The notes under the pieces are model-generated. The model was not told the DNA's origin. It saw only the letters and a list, made by a program, of their open reading frames with translations, and made no database searches. 13,430 nucleotides of DNA. Origin: JAWXBR01 sp034440235 (lineage in GTDB: Bacteria; Bacteroidota; Ignavibacteria; Kapaibacteriales; Kapaibacteriaceae). Made by a program: the position numbers and the translations under genes. Below, piece after piece: positions 5,965 through 13,430 of the stretch. Numbering within the stretch: position 1 is the stretch's first letter; the number at the start of each line of letters is the position of its first letter. The DNA is taken from the NCBI GenBank assembly GCA_034440235.1, contig JAWXBR010000024.1:1-13430 (forward strand). The letters run 5' to 3'.

Positions 5965-7884
5965 CTATTGTTTTACGACAATCTGAGAAATCGAGCTGTT
6001 CTCAAACTGTACGTGTACGACGTACACACCTTCAGGCGTGCTCGACATCTCGATGAAGACCTTGCCTAACGATGCATCGACCGTTGTGCTGTACACTTCG
6101 CGTCCGGTCATGTCGGTGACCCTTGCGACAGCAAGGCCTACGCCTGGAGTGAAGCCAATGGTAGCCCCTTCACGGACAGGATTTGGTGAGATGTGCAGTG
6201 GTGATTGGGTTGCGAATTCGTCGACCGACGACGTAGTTGTGTCGCCAGCATAGGTGAGCTGCACGGCGATGTCGATGATCTGCGTGCCGAAGCCAATTGG
6301 GCCAACACGTTCTGCAGTGCCTGTTTCTCCGAGACGATAGAGGTCGTCGTTCAGCGATGGCGATGCGTTCAACGTCATGAAGCCGACGTTTTCGTTTTGA
6401 GTTGAGTCGTAGTAGAAGTCCATGTCCGACGATTTGTCACCTTGCGTCGGCACGTATACGTTGCCCGCTATTGTAAAGATCGTACCGGTGTTTGGCGGAT
6501 TAATTGTTACAATCGAGCCTACAGAATCGTCGACTGCGAACAATGTTGTAAGCGTTGCACCCTTGAAGTTGTTCATGTATGCCGCAGAACCAATCTGAGG
6601 TACGACTAACGCATTGGGGTCGTCTGGCGAATACGCAACCATGCCGTCGGTTGCAACGAGTGCACCGTCGTTTGGATTGACGCGATAGTTGTTGCGTGTT
6701 TGTGCACTTATTACACGTATGCGATCGACCGTTGGGTTAAAGTCGAATGCAACATCGCCTGTTCCGAGCATCATGGTTTGTGTTGTGTCGCCGATTGGCG
6801 TTGCGACTCCTGTTGCAGGTGCAATGGTGTAAAGCTGGTATGCGTTGTTAGCGCGGTTGTATGCGAGGGCGTAGAGTTTCAGGTCGCTCGGACGTACATC
6901 GAGTCCGACGACGCTGTATCCGGGCTTCACACCATTAATAATGGTAGTGGAGCGGATGACTGTCGGATTGTCGCTGTCAATCGTTAGTAACCTATTTGAC
7001 GTTTTCGTAAGCAAGTATATTAAAACGCCGGTAAGGGGCTCAACAGGGGGCTGCTCGATCAGGATTGCAATGTCACTTATTTCGAATGGCAGCGATCCGA
7101 GGAACGTTGTTGCACCTGTGGTGAGGTCCACGAGGTAGAGTGCATCGCTTGCCTGACTTGTGTCGTGTGTTGCAAGGAAGGCCATGTTGGAACGCGAAAC
7201 TGGGTCGAAGTAGATGTCCATGTCCGCACGCCCTTGCGATGCCTCGAACACGACGTTCGTGCTGCCGATTGTGTTGAGCATCCCTGCATTGGGCGGGTTC
7301 TGCAACGCAAGTACATTTAGATTTTGATCGTACACGTAAAGCGCCGTGGTCTCTGTTGCGACGTAGCTATTTGTATAGGCAACGGCGCCGATAACAGGTG
7401 ACGTACCTACGTTTACATCACCGACAGCGTATGCAACATCGGTGTCCGTGACCGCTATCGCACCGGTAATTGGATTCAGCCTGTAGTTCTTGCCATTCAC
7501 CCCCACCACCCGAATGCGATCGACGACTGGGTTGAAGTCGATTGATGCTTCGCCATCACCAAGCGCAAGTGCAACATCGGCAGTGCCGATGGGTGTTGCA
7601 GCTCCGGTTAGTGCGTCGAGTTTGTAGAGGCGTGCCATGCCGCTTGCAGCGTGGTAGCCAAGGGCATAGAGTTCGCTGGTGCTCGGACGTACGTCCATGC
7701 CGATGATGGTGACGCCTGCGGGGAGGCCGGTGATGGCGAACGGACCCCGCACAACTTGCGATGGTGCGCTTGCATCAACTCCAACAAGTTTGTTGTCTGA
7801 TGTAAGGCCCATGATTGTCTGAGCATTGCTCGAAGACAAAATGACGAACGTCAACGCCATCGAAAGAAGTAATGACATATTCAT
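5965..7884 (-). CDS. Secreted protein with two DUF4394 domains and a T9SS tail
   Basis: 639 aa. Residues 1-22 are a signal peptide ending SSSNAQ. Two homologous DUF4394 domains follow, about 25-276 and 288-543. Matching landmarks are GMDVRPSTSELYALGY and GLDVRPSDLKLYALAY, GAATPIG and GVATPIG, IDFNPVVDRIRVV and FDFNPTVDRIRVI, NYRLNP and NYRVNP, and DMDIYFDP and DMDFYYDS. Each is probably a beta-propeller-like unit. The C-terminal ~79 residues (HISPNPVREGATIGF to VYVVHVQF) are a T9SS type A sorting domain, so surface display or release is expected. ATG 7884 has AGGA 7 nt upstream. The gene starts 26 nt after the lptB TAG and also ends in TAG. Known DUF4394 proteins have no firm biochemical role that I can name. 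Confidence 0.85.
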   Translation of the reverse strand: MNMSLLLSMALTFVILSSSNAQTIMGLTSDNKLVGVDASAPSQVVRGPFAITGLPAGVTIIGMDVRPSTSELYALGYHAASGMARLYKLDALTGAATPIGTADVALALGDGEASIDFNPVVDRIRVVGVNGKNYRLNPITGAIAVTDTDVAYAVGDVNVGTSPVIGAVAYTNSYVATETTALYVYDQNLNVLALQNPPNAGMLNTIGSTNVVFEASQGRADMDIYFDPVSRSNMAFLATHDTSQASDALYLVDLTTGATTFLGSLPFEISDIAILIEQPPVEPLTGVLIYLLTKTSNRLLTIDSDNPTVIRSTTIINGVKPGYSVVGLDVRPSDLKLYALAYNRANNAYQLYTIAPATGVATPIGDTTQTMMLGTGDVAFDFNPTVDRIRVISAQTRNNYRVNPNDGALVATDGMVAYSPDDPNALVVPQIGSAAYMNNFKGATLTTLFAVDDSVGSIVTINPPNTGTIFTIAGNVYVPTQGDKSSDMDFYYDSTQNENVGFMTLNASPSLNDDLYRLGETGTAERVGPIGFGTQIIDIAVQLTYAGDTTTSSVDEFATQSPLHISPNPVREGATIGFTPGVGLAVARVTDMTGREVYSTTVDASLGKVFIEMSSTPEGVYVVHVQFENSSISQIVVKQ

Positions 7885-7910
7885 GGTGATATCCTGTTGG
7901 TGTCTTGTTC

Positions 7911-8657
7911 CTACTTGTCGTGTCCGTAACGCTCGAGCGTAAATGTTTCGCCGAGGTAACGTTTTCTAACCTCTTCATTGTCTGCTATTTGTTGTGCTGT
8001 GCCGCCCACGAAGATTTGTCCGTCGATAAGAATGTATGCTCGATCTGTTATCGACAGCGTTTCGTGAACATTGTGGTCAGTAATAAGAACACCAATCCCC
8101 TTTTGTTTCAACTGTATGACAATCTGCATGATGTCTTCGACAGCAAGCGGATCGATACCTGCAAAAGGCTCGTCGAGAAGAACAAATTTCGGGTCGGTTG
8201 CCAACGCCCTTGCTATCTCGCACCTTCGACGTTCGCCGCCCGAGAGCATGTAGCCCTTGCTCTTGCGAATGTGGGTGATGCCGAATTCTTCGAGCAAGAC
8301 TTCTAGGCGTTCCTTGCGTTGTGCGCCGGACATCGACTGTAGCTGAAGAATGGCGGTGATGTTCTTTTCGACAGAAAGTCGTCGAAAGATCGAAGGCTCT
8401 TGAGGCAGATACGAAAGCCCCTTTCGCGCCCTTTTATACATAGCAGCAGCAGTGATGTCTTCGTCATCAAGATACACGCGCCCGCGTTCGGGCTTCACCA
8501 TGCCGGTAATCATATAAAACGTCGTGGTTTTCCCGGCGCCGTTCGGACCCAATAATCCAACAACCTCGCCTTGCTGCACACTTATGCTGCAATCCTTTAC
8601 AACCACACGTCGGTTGTACACCTTACGCAAGTCCTGCGCACGAAGAATGCTACTCAA
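7911..8657 (-). CDS. lptB: LptB, ATPase of the LPS-export ABC transporter
   Basis: A 248-aa cytoplasmic ATPase that works with LptF/LptG to extract lipopolysaccharide from the inner membrane and push it along the LptCAD bridge. All ABC motifs are present: Walker A GPNGAGKT 37-44, Q-loop LPQEPS around Gln86, signature LSGGE 138-142, Walker B FVLLDEP 158-164 with the catalytic Glu, and switch His195 in TDHNV. The length and the LPQEPSIFRRLSVEKNI stretch are typical of LptB rather than other ABC ATPases. Translation must start at TTG 8657 or later, because TAA sits immediately upstream in frame. TTG 8657 overlaps the TGA of a short repeat-encoded leader ORF (TTGA). No lptA or lptC is visible beside it; the neighbours are htrA and T9SS cargo genes. 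Confidence 0.93.
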   Translation of the reverse strand: MSSILRAQDLRKVYNRRVVVKDCSISVQQGEVVGLLGPNGAGKTTTFYMITGMVKPERGRVYLDDEDITAAAMYKRARKGLSYLPQEPSIFRRLSVEKNITAILQLQSMSGAQRKERLEVLLEEFGITHIRKSKGYMLSGGERRRCEIARALATDPKFVLLDEPFAGIDPLAVEDIMQIVIQLKQKGIGVLITDHNVHETLSITDRAYILIDGQIFVGGTAQQIADNEEVRKRYLGETFTLERYGHDK

Positions 8658-8743
8658 TTACAGCTCACAAGTATGCTGCTCACAAGTATGCTGCTCACAA
8701 GTATGCTGCTCACAAGTATGCTGCTCATAAGTATGCTGCTCAA
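8654..8743 (-). CDS. Repeat-encoded leader ORF between htrA and lptB
   Basis: A 29-codon frame running TTG 8743 to TGA 8656-8654. It reads as five x-Ser-Ser-Ile-Leu units with first codons TTG, ATG, GTG, GTG and GTG, then Val-Ser-Cys-Asn and stop. If it starts at ATG 8728 the peptide is 24 aa. Its first TTG overlaps the htrA TGA, and its own TGA overlaps the lptB TTG. Ribosomes could therefore pass from htrA through the leader to lptB by termination-reinitiation. LptB itself begins x-S-S-I-L-R, so the leader is a multiplied copy of the lptB start that is now out of frame with lptB by the 11-nt linker. Whether the peptide matters, or only the chain of start codons, is open. Confidence 0.45.
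   Translation of the reverse strand: MSSILMSSILVSSILVSSILVSSILVSCN
8669..8743. repeat. Five tandem copies of a 15-bp unit upstream of lptB
   Basis: On the minus strand the unit is nTG AGC AGC ATA CTT, repeated five times without spacers. The copies differ only in the first codon: TTG, ATG, GTG, GTG, GTG. A partial sixth copy (GTG AGC) and an 11-nt linker lead to lptB's own diverged copy, TTG AGT AGC ATT CTT. The 19 nt around the htrA stop (8729-8747) and around the lptB start (8643-8661) match at 17 positions. Slippage of 15 nt would change copy number without changing the reading frame. Confidence 0.9.
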
Positions 8744-9996
8744 TTACGTGTTGCGCCGCGTCTCGGACGCGCTCGAAGTTTTAACGTCATGGTTTCCTCA
8801 GAGTCCCCGCGCTTTACGGTAATGCGCAGCGCTGAATCGGTCTCACCGTCAAGTATAGCGACTTTCACGTCTTCGGTGCGATGAATGCGCACACCGTCGA
8901 TGGCAACAATTACGTCGCCGGGCTCGAGCTTGGCGTCTTCGGCCGGACTGTTTCGCATGATCTGCGAAATAATCACGCCCTCGTTTGCTTTAAGTCCGTA
9001 CATCCTGCTCATCGCCTCATCTATCTCCTGCAACTCCATTCCCGTCCAGAAATCACGATCGATGCTTCCATCTTTTTTCAATCGGTCCATGATGCGCTTC
9101 ACACGATTAATCGGAATCGAAAAGCCAATGCCAATCGAACCCGATCCGCGCGAACTCTGTGATGTAGAATAAATAACGGTGTTCATGCCGATGGCTTCTC
9201 CGCTGGCGTTTACCAACGGACCTCCACTGTTACCCGACGAGATTGCAGCATCGGTCTGAATCATGCCTCTGTAGACCCGGTCCGCACCTGCCTCATCCGG
9301 TTGTGTAAAATCGACTCCAGTATTACTCACCACACCAACTGTTACCGTCGGTTTTGCATTGATATCGAACAGTCCGAACGGATTTCCAAATGCAATGGCC
9401 CACTCGCCCACTTCGACGTTATCGCTATTTGCAAGCTTCAGGTGCGGAAAATTCTTGCCAGAAATTTTCAGCAGTGCAACATCGGTTACGGGGTCTGTAC
9501 CAACAATCGTGGCATCATATTTCTCGCCACTCGTCATCGTTACCACAATCTTCGATGCATTGCCGGCCACATGGTCATTTGTTATAATATAACCATCGTT
9601 ACTAACAAGAAACCCAGAGCCAAGTCCGCGTACTTCGTACTGTCTTTTATACGTGCGACCACGATCTCCGAAATACCTCCGAAAAAACGGATCCCCCATC
9701 ATCATGTCTTCCATCGGGTCGCGATAGAGCTGGGTGCGTGTTTCCGTAATGCTTATTCCCACAATTGCCGGTGAACACACCTTAACGGCACGTGTAATGG
9801 CATTCTGACGAGACGACGTAATGTCATCCTCTGCCACTATCGACGTAGATGGAGCTGAACCATACATTACTAGCGGGTGCGCTGCCAAAGTCATGAGGCC
9901 AGCAGCCATAAGGGCGCGGTACCAGGGTGTTTTTTGCGGTGGTTTTTGCATAGGTGCAGGGGTCGAACCGCTGCTTGAATTATTGTCGGACTTCAT
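8740..9996 (-). CDS. HtrA/DegP-family periplasmic serine protease
   Basis: 418 aa from ATG 9996; an in-frame TTG at 10005 adds only three residues. A polar N-terminus is followed by one hydrophobic segment (about 25-45, WYRALMAAGLMTLAAHPLVM) acting as signal anchor or signal peptide, placing the protease in the periplasm. The trypsin-like domain carries the catalytic triad His142 (ITNDHVAG), Asp172 (TDVALLKI) and Ser257 (SSGNSGGPL). A single C-terminal PDZ domain spans about 322-407 (VIISQIMRNSPAEDAKLEPG), so it is closer to the one-PDZ DegS-like arrangement than to two-PDZ DegP, though a loop before the His (DPMEDMMMGDPFFRRYFGD) is DegP/DegQ-like. It would degrade or chaperone misfolded envelope proteins. 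It is transcribed away from priA. Its TGA overlaps a TTG that begins the repeat leader before lptB. Confidence 0.92.
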   Translation of the reverse strand: MKSDNNSSSGSTPAPMQKPPQKTPWYRALMAAGLMTLAAHPLVMYGSAPSTSIVAEDDITSSRQNAITRAVKVCSPAIVGISITETRTQLYRDPMEDMMMGDPFFRRYFGDRGRTYKRQYEVRGLGSGFLVSNDGYIITNDHVAGNASKIVVTMTSGEKYDATIVGTDPVTDVALLKISGKNFPHLKLANSDNVEVGEWAIAFGNPFGLFDINAKPTVTVGVVSNTGVDFTQPDEAGADRVYRGMIQTDAAISSGNSGGPLVNASGEAIGMNTVIYSTSQSSRGSGSIGIGFSIPINRVKRIMDRLKKDGSIDRDFWTGMELQEIDEAMSRMYGLKANEGVIISQIMRNSPAEDAKLEPGDVIVAIDGVRIHRTEDVKVAILDGETDSALRITVKRGDSEETMTLKLRARPRRGATRN

Positions 9997-10099
9997 GTCA
10001 CACAAAAATGCGGTTTTCGTACGAAGATGACGGCTAGTTGGTAATAGATGTTCAGCGCTGTTTTACAACTACGCCCTTGTGAGGCCCTATCTTTATGGT
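9997..10099. other. Divergent promoter region between htrA and priA
   Basis: About 100 bp hold the upstream signals of both htrA (leftward) and priA (rightward). I could not assign a convincing Bacteroidota-type TAnnTTTG box or a paired -35/-10 to either gene. There is no clear operator dyad. Confidence 0.5.
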
Positions 10100-12658
10100 A
10101 TGCCTGTGTTCGTCAACGTAGCTCTTCCCGTCCCCAAAGCCGATGCCTTCACGTATGCCCTACCCGAGGACGTGCATGTCACGCGCGGGCGTAGGGTGCT
10201 TGTGCCCTTGGGACGTCGCACGGTAACAGGTACGGTGGTCGAGGTGGATGTGCCCGGACGTGATGATGCTCGTTTGATACTCGAAGTGCTCGACGACGCA
10301 CCATCTTTTCCACCAAACGTTCTAACACTCACAAAACGCATTGCCGATTACTACATGTGTTCGTGGGGCGAGGTGCTGAATGCGGCGCTGCCGTCCGGAC
10401 TCTCCCCGTCGAGCGTAGTGCGCATTCGTCTCTTGCGCATTGTCAGCGACGCCGACATCGACACCATTGCACAACGGGCACCAAAACGTGCTGCACTGTT
10501 AAGCGCACTGCGCGATCACGTTGGTGATATCTCAGTTGCGTATCTGCAGAAAAAACTTCGCTCAACAATTGTTGGCGACCAACTCCTCGCACTTCAAACC
10601 GACGGTTGGATAGAAATCCGCAACTCTGTCGAACGCGAAGCACGCACACGCAGACACCGTGTGTACACCATCGCACCCGAACTCGTGCAGCTCGACGACC
10701 GCTTGCGCGAAACACTCGACCTGCTCGACAAACGCGCACCCAAACAATCGCTCATCCTGGGCATCCTCTACCTCGCACACATTCGCAATGAAGGTGCAAT
10801 TCCAAAGTCGACGTTACTCACCGAGGAAGGGGCGAGCGCTAGCGCGCTCGAGGGGCTCGTTACAAAGGGACACATCACGTATGAAGATGTCGAGGTCGAC
10901 ATCAATGATGATGCGTACACAACATCGATGCTGGCGCCACGGAATGAAGCGGAGTTGCCCCTTACCCAAGAGCAGCAAAACGCAGTAGATGCGATTGTAG
11001 AGAATGCAACTGCACGGGGGGCAGACACAACCTCTGTTGGCTCTAACACGACTACGTTAACATCATCGGTTTTCCTTCTCGAAGGTGTTACGGGCAGCGG
11101 TAAGACTCTTGTTTATCAACGTGCTATTGCCGCTGTTCTCAAGCAGAACAAACGTGCCCTGGTGCTTGTGCCCGAGATTGCGTTAACGCCACAACTGGGT
11201 GACAGATTCAAGCGCATGTTTGGCGACGACGTTGCAATAATTCACAGTCGGCTTGGCGTGGGCGAACGTGCACGCACATGGAAGCGCATTCGCGATGGCG
11301 AAGCTCGTGTTGTGCTTGGTGCACGTTCGGCGGTGTTTGCGCCGCTGCAAGATGTAGGCATTATCGTTGTCGACGAAGAACATGAGCCTTCGTATAAGCA
11401 GGACGATCCGGCGCCGAGGTATCACGGACGTGATGCGGCTGTGCTTCGAGCATCGATTGAAAAGTGTACGATCGTCCTCGGAAGTGCGACGCCTTCGCTT
11501 GAGTCGGTACACAACGTCCGCATCGGACGCTACAACCACCTGCGCCTCACACATCGTGCGGACAATGCAGTCATGCCAACCGTGCGCACCATTGACCTTC
11601 GCGAAGCTCGCAAAGAGCGCACCATGCACCAGGCGTTCTCAGAGGAAATGCTCAAAAGCATTCAAGAGCGCATTGCAAAAAAAGAAGGCACGCTTGTCTT
11701 CCTCAATCGGCGCGGATACTCCGTGAATCTTCTGTGCGAAGATTGCGGCGACGTACCCATGTGTCCGAACTGCGACGTCTCGCTCACCTATCACAAACAA
11801 TCGTTCGCCCTGCGCTGCCACTACTGCGGATTCGCCGAGCCCGCGCGCACCATCTGTCATGTGTGTGGGGGTACCGACATGCGCGAGTCTGGACTCGGCA
11901 CGCAGCGCGTCGAAGAAGAACTCATCGCATTGTTATCTGCTAAGGGTCCGCTTCGCGAAGGGTCTGTAGCCCGCATGGACGCCGACACCACCTCTCGCCG
12001 CAACGCACATCGTAAACTATTAGAGCAGTTTGCAACAGGCGACATCGACGTGCTCGTGGGCACGCAAATGATTGCCAAGGGACTCGACATTCCACGCGTA
12101 ACGTTAGTCGGTGTTGTGAACGCGGACCATTCACTGCATCAAAGCGACTTCCGCGCATCGGAGCGCACAACACAATTGCTCATTCAAGTAGCAGGACGTG
12201 CAGGTCGCACAGCGTCACATCCAGGCGAAGTGCTCATCCAAACATCGAGTCCAGACCACCCCGCCATCCAAGCCGCCATCTCTGGTGACACGCGAACCTT
12301 CATCGACGCCGAACTCGCGCTCCGCAACGAAACACGCTACCCTCCGTTCGCACGCTTCATCGTCATCGAAATAAGTGGCTTCGACGAAACCCTCGTCGAC
12401 GACAGATCAAACGTCCTTGCCGCTCTCATCCCCACGCACACCGAATACATGATGCGTCACCCCCCAGTCCACCCACCCATCGCCCGCCTCCGCAACCGCT
12501 TTCGTCGCGTTATCGTCATCCGCAACTTCAAAGACACCGACCCATCGGGCGCACTATGTCGTTCGCTCCTTCGCAATGCCATCGACGCCTACGATAAAAG
12601 TCACGCCACATCAGCAGTTCGCATCACCGTCGACATCGACGCAAACGGCACACTATAA
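10100..12658 (+). CDS. priA: PriA, primosomal replication-restart helicase
   Basis: 852 aa from ATG 10100; the frame also allows GTG 10079, but family members begin close to VNVALPVPKADAFTYALP. PriA binds abandoned replication forks, unwinds the lagging strand and starts reloading of DnaB. The N-terminal 3'-end-binding domain covers the first ~110 residues. The helicase core has Walker A GVTGSGKT at 329-336, DEEH at 425-428, and late motifs VLVGTQMIAKGLDIP and AGRAGR. Eight cysteines at about 546-589 (CEDCGDVPMCPNC, then CHYCGF and CHVCGG) form the two-zinc module. It is longer than E. coli PriA (732 aa), as in many Bacteroidota. It ends in TAA and is followed 83 bp later by purT on the same strand. 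Confidence 0.95.
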   Translation: MPVFVNVALPVPKADAFTYALPEDVHVTRGRRVLVPLGRRTVTGTVVEVDVPGRDDARLILEVLDDAPSFPPNVLTLTKRIADYYMCSWGEVLNAALPSGLSPSSVVRIRLLRIVSDADIDTIAQRAPKRAALLSALRDHVGDISVAYLQKKLRSTIVGDQLLALQTDGWIEIRNSVEREARTRRHRVYTIAPELVQLDDRLRETLDLLDKRAPKQSLILGILYLAHIRNEGAIPKSTLLTEEGASASALEGLVTKGHITYEDVEVDINDDAYTTSMLAPRNEAELPLTQEQQNAVDAIVENATARGADTTSVGSNTTTLTSSVFLLEGVTGSGKTLVYQRAIAAVLKQNKRALVLVPEIALTPQLGDRFKRMFGDDVAIIHSRLGVGERARTWKRIRDGEARVVLGARSAVFAPLQDVGIIVVDEEHEPSYKQDDPAPRYHGRDAAVLRASIEKCTIVLGSATPSLESVHNVRIGRYNHLRLTHRADNAVMPTVRTIDLREARKERTMHQAFSEEMLKSIQERIAKKEGTLVFLNRRGYSVNLLCEDCGDVPMCPNCDVSLTYHKQSFALRCHYCGFAEPARTICHVCGGTDMRESGLGTQRVEEELIALLSAKGPLREGSVARMDADTTSRRNAHRKLLEQFATGDIDVLVGTQMIAKGLDIPRVTLVGVVNADHSLHQSDFRASERTTQLLIQVAGRAGRTASHPGEVLIQTSSPDHPAIQAAISGDTRTFIDAELALRNETRYPPFARFIVIEISGFDETLVDDRSNVLAALIPTHTEYMMRHPPVHPPIARLRNRFRRVIVIRNFKDTDPSGALCRSLLRNAIDAYDKSHATSAVRITVDIDANGTL

Positions 12659-12741
12659 CAATAAGACGCCATGACAAGAACAACGCTCAGAGAACCGTAC
12701 TTTTCGAATGACATCCAGCACGTTTCAAATACATTTGCAGC
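12659..12741. other. priA-purT spacer
   Basis: 83 bp with no ORF or clear terminator hairpin. Near its end, TACATTTG (12730-12737) matches the TAnnTTTG -7 box known for Bacteroidota, only 4 nt before the purT ATG. No TTTG at the expected -33 spacing was found. If it were the active promoter, the purT mRNA would be nearly leaderless; this is a weak call. Confidence 0.3.
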
Positions 12742-13430
12742 ATGAAAATTCTTCTACTTGGATCGGGCGAGCTGGGCAAGGAATTCACCATTGCGGTTAA
12801 GCGCTACGGACATCATGTCGTTGCGTGTGACAGCTACGACAATGCACCGGCGATGCAGATGGCCGACGAGAGGCGCATACTCAACATGCTCAACGGCGCG
12901 GAGCTCGACGCAGTCGTAAGCGATACACGTCCAGACATCATCGTCCCGGAAGTCGAAGCCATCCGCACCGAACGTCTGTTCGACTACGAATCACATGGCA
13001 TCCACGTTGTACCTAGTGCACGTGCGGCAAACATGACCATGAACCGCAAGGCCATCCGCGACCTCGCATCAAACGAACTCGGATTGCGCACCGCACGCTA
13101 CTGCTATGCAACAACAGAAGAACAATTCGTAGAAGCTGTTCGCGACATCGGCATCCCTTGCGTCGTCAAACCCCTCATGTCCTCGAGCGGCAAAGGTCAG
13201 AGCACCGTCCGCACTGCAGCCGACGTGCAGCAGGCGTGGACGTATGCCATGGAAGGCTCTCGCGGAGATATAAAAGAAGTTATTGTCGAAGAGTTTATTC
13301 CATTCGAAAGCGAGATTACCCTACTCACCGTCACACAAAAAGACGGTCCGACCTTGTTCTGTCCGCCCATCGGCCACCGCCAAGAACGCGGGGATTACCA
13401 GGAATCTTGGATTCCCGCCAAGATGGGTAA
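12742..13430 (+). CDS. purT: PurT, formate-dependent GAR transformylase (3' end outside window)
   Basis: The first 229 codons of an ATP-grasp enzyme that makes formyl-GAR from glycinamide ribonucleotide, formate and ATP in purine synthesis, without needing formyl-tetrahydrofolate. The N-terminal nucleotide-binding fold starts KILLLGSGELGKEF. Further family marks are VPEVEAI, NMTMNRKAIRDLA, the ATP-binding loop KPLMSSSGKGQS and FCPPIGHRQERGDYQESW, which match the E. coli PurT pattern closely. Relative to E. coli it lacks about the first dozen N-terminal residues. The frame is open to the last base; the family length (about 390 aa) implies roughly 160 more residues beyond the window. It follows priA on the same strand. 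Confidence 0.95.
   Translation, partial: MKILLLGSGELGKEFTIAVKRYGHHVVACDSYDNAPAMQMADERRILNMLNGAELDAVVSDTRPDIIVPEVEAIRTERLFDYESHGIHVVPSARAANMTMNRKAIRDLASNELGLRTARYCYATTEEQFVEAVRDIGIPCVVKPLMSSSGKGQSTVRTAADVQQAWTYAMEGSRGDIKEVIVEEFIPFESEITLLTVTQKDGPTLFCPPIGHRQERGDYQESWIPAKMG

Noticed and set aside
8661..8750. Short regular repeats that could be taken for a CRISPR array, and plus-strand Cys-rich ORFs reading through them.
   Set aside because: The copies abut with no unique spacers, the unit is only 15 bp, and the plus-strand frames are antisense to lptB and htrA with no family resemblance.
11183..11629. Long minus-strand open frame inside priA.
   Set aside because: It is antisense to well-conserved helicase motifs, has biased composition and matches no family I recognise; it is a shadow of the priA codon usage.

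Overview
The window looks like chromosomal DNA from a Gram-negative bacterium of the Bacteroidota/Chlorobiota (FCB) group. Three secreted-type proteins end in type IX secretion (T9SS) sorting domains. There is an LPS-export ATPase (LptB) and a periplasmic HtrA protease. The tyrosine recombinase has the Bacteroidota-style N-terminal arm domain. Composition is mixed and close to 50% GC by eye. A deep-branching lineage such as Kapabacteria or Ignavibacteria is possible, but I cannot fix the species. TAG is an ordinary stop codon here: lptB and all three T9SS genes end in it.

Layout. (1) At 1-2610 on the plus strand is a compact accessory module: a tyrosine recombinase (120-1394) overlapping by ATGA a second gene with a C-terminal helix-turn-helix. 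That second gene is in two frames, joined at an A AAAAAC heptamer with an upstream GAGGGG, which suggests programmed -1 frameshifting, a one-base deletion or a homopolymer base-call error. Dyads built on GTCAGTA lie on both sides of the module (48-115 and 2509-2530). (2) At 2615-10005 everything is on the minus strand. In transcription order it reads htrA, a tandem-repeat leader ORF, lptB, a two-domain DUF4394 T9SS protein, a DUF4256 gene with an early amber codon, a T9SS-tailed protein lacking a signal peptide, and a BNR-propeller T9SS protein. (3) At 10100-13430 on the plus strand are priA, transcribed away from htrA, and the 5' part of purT, cut by the window end.

The core genes (htrA, lptB, priA, purT) are standard envelope, replication-restart and purine functions. 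The unusual material is at the joints. The recombinase/HTH pair may be a mobile unit with a recoding site. Between htrA and lptB is an array of five 15-nt units, each starting with a possible initiation codon (TTG, ATG, GTG, GTG, GTG) and spelling x-S-S-I-L, the same as the first five residues of LptB. The array is chained to both neighbours by TTGA stop/start overlaps. Two consecutive genes (DUF4256 and the signal-less T9SS gene) look damaged at their 5' ends.
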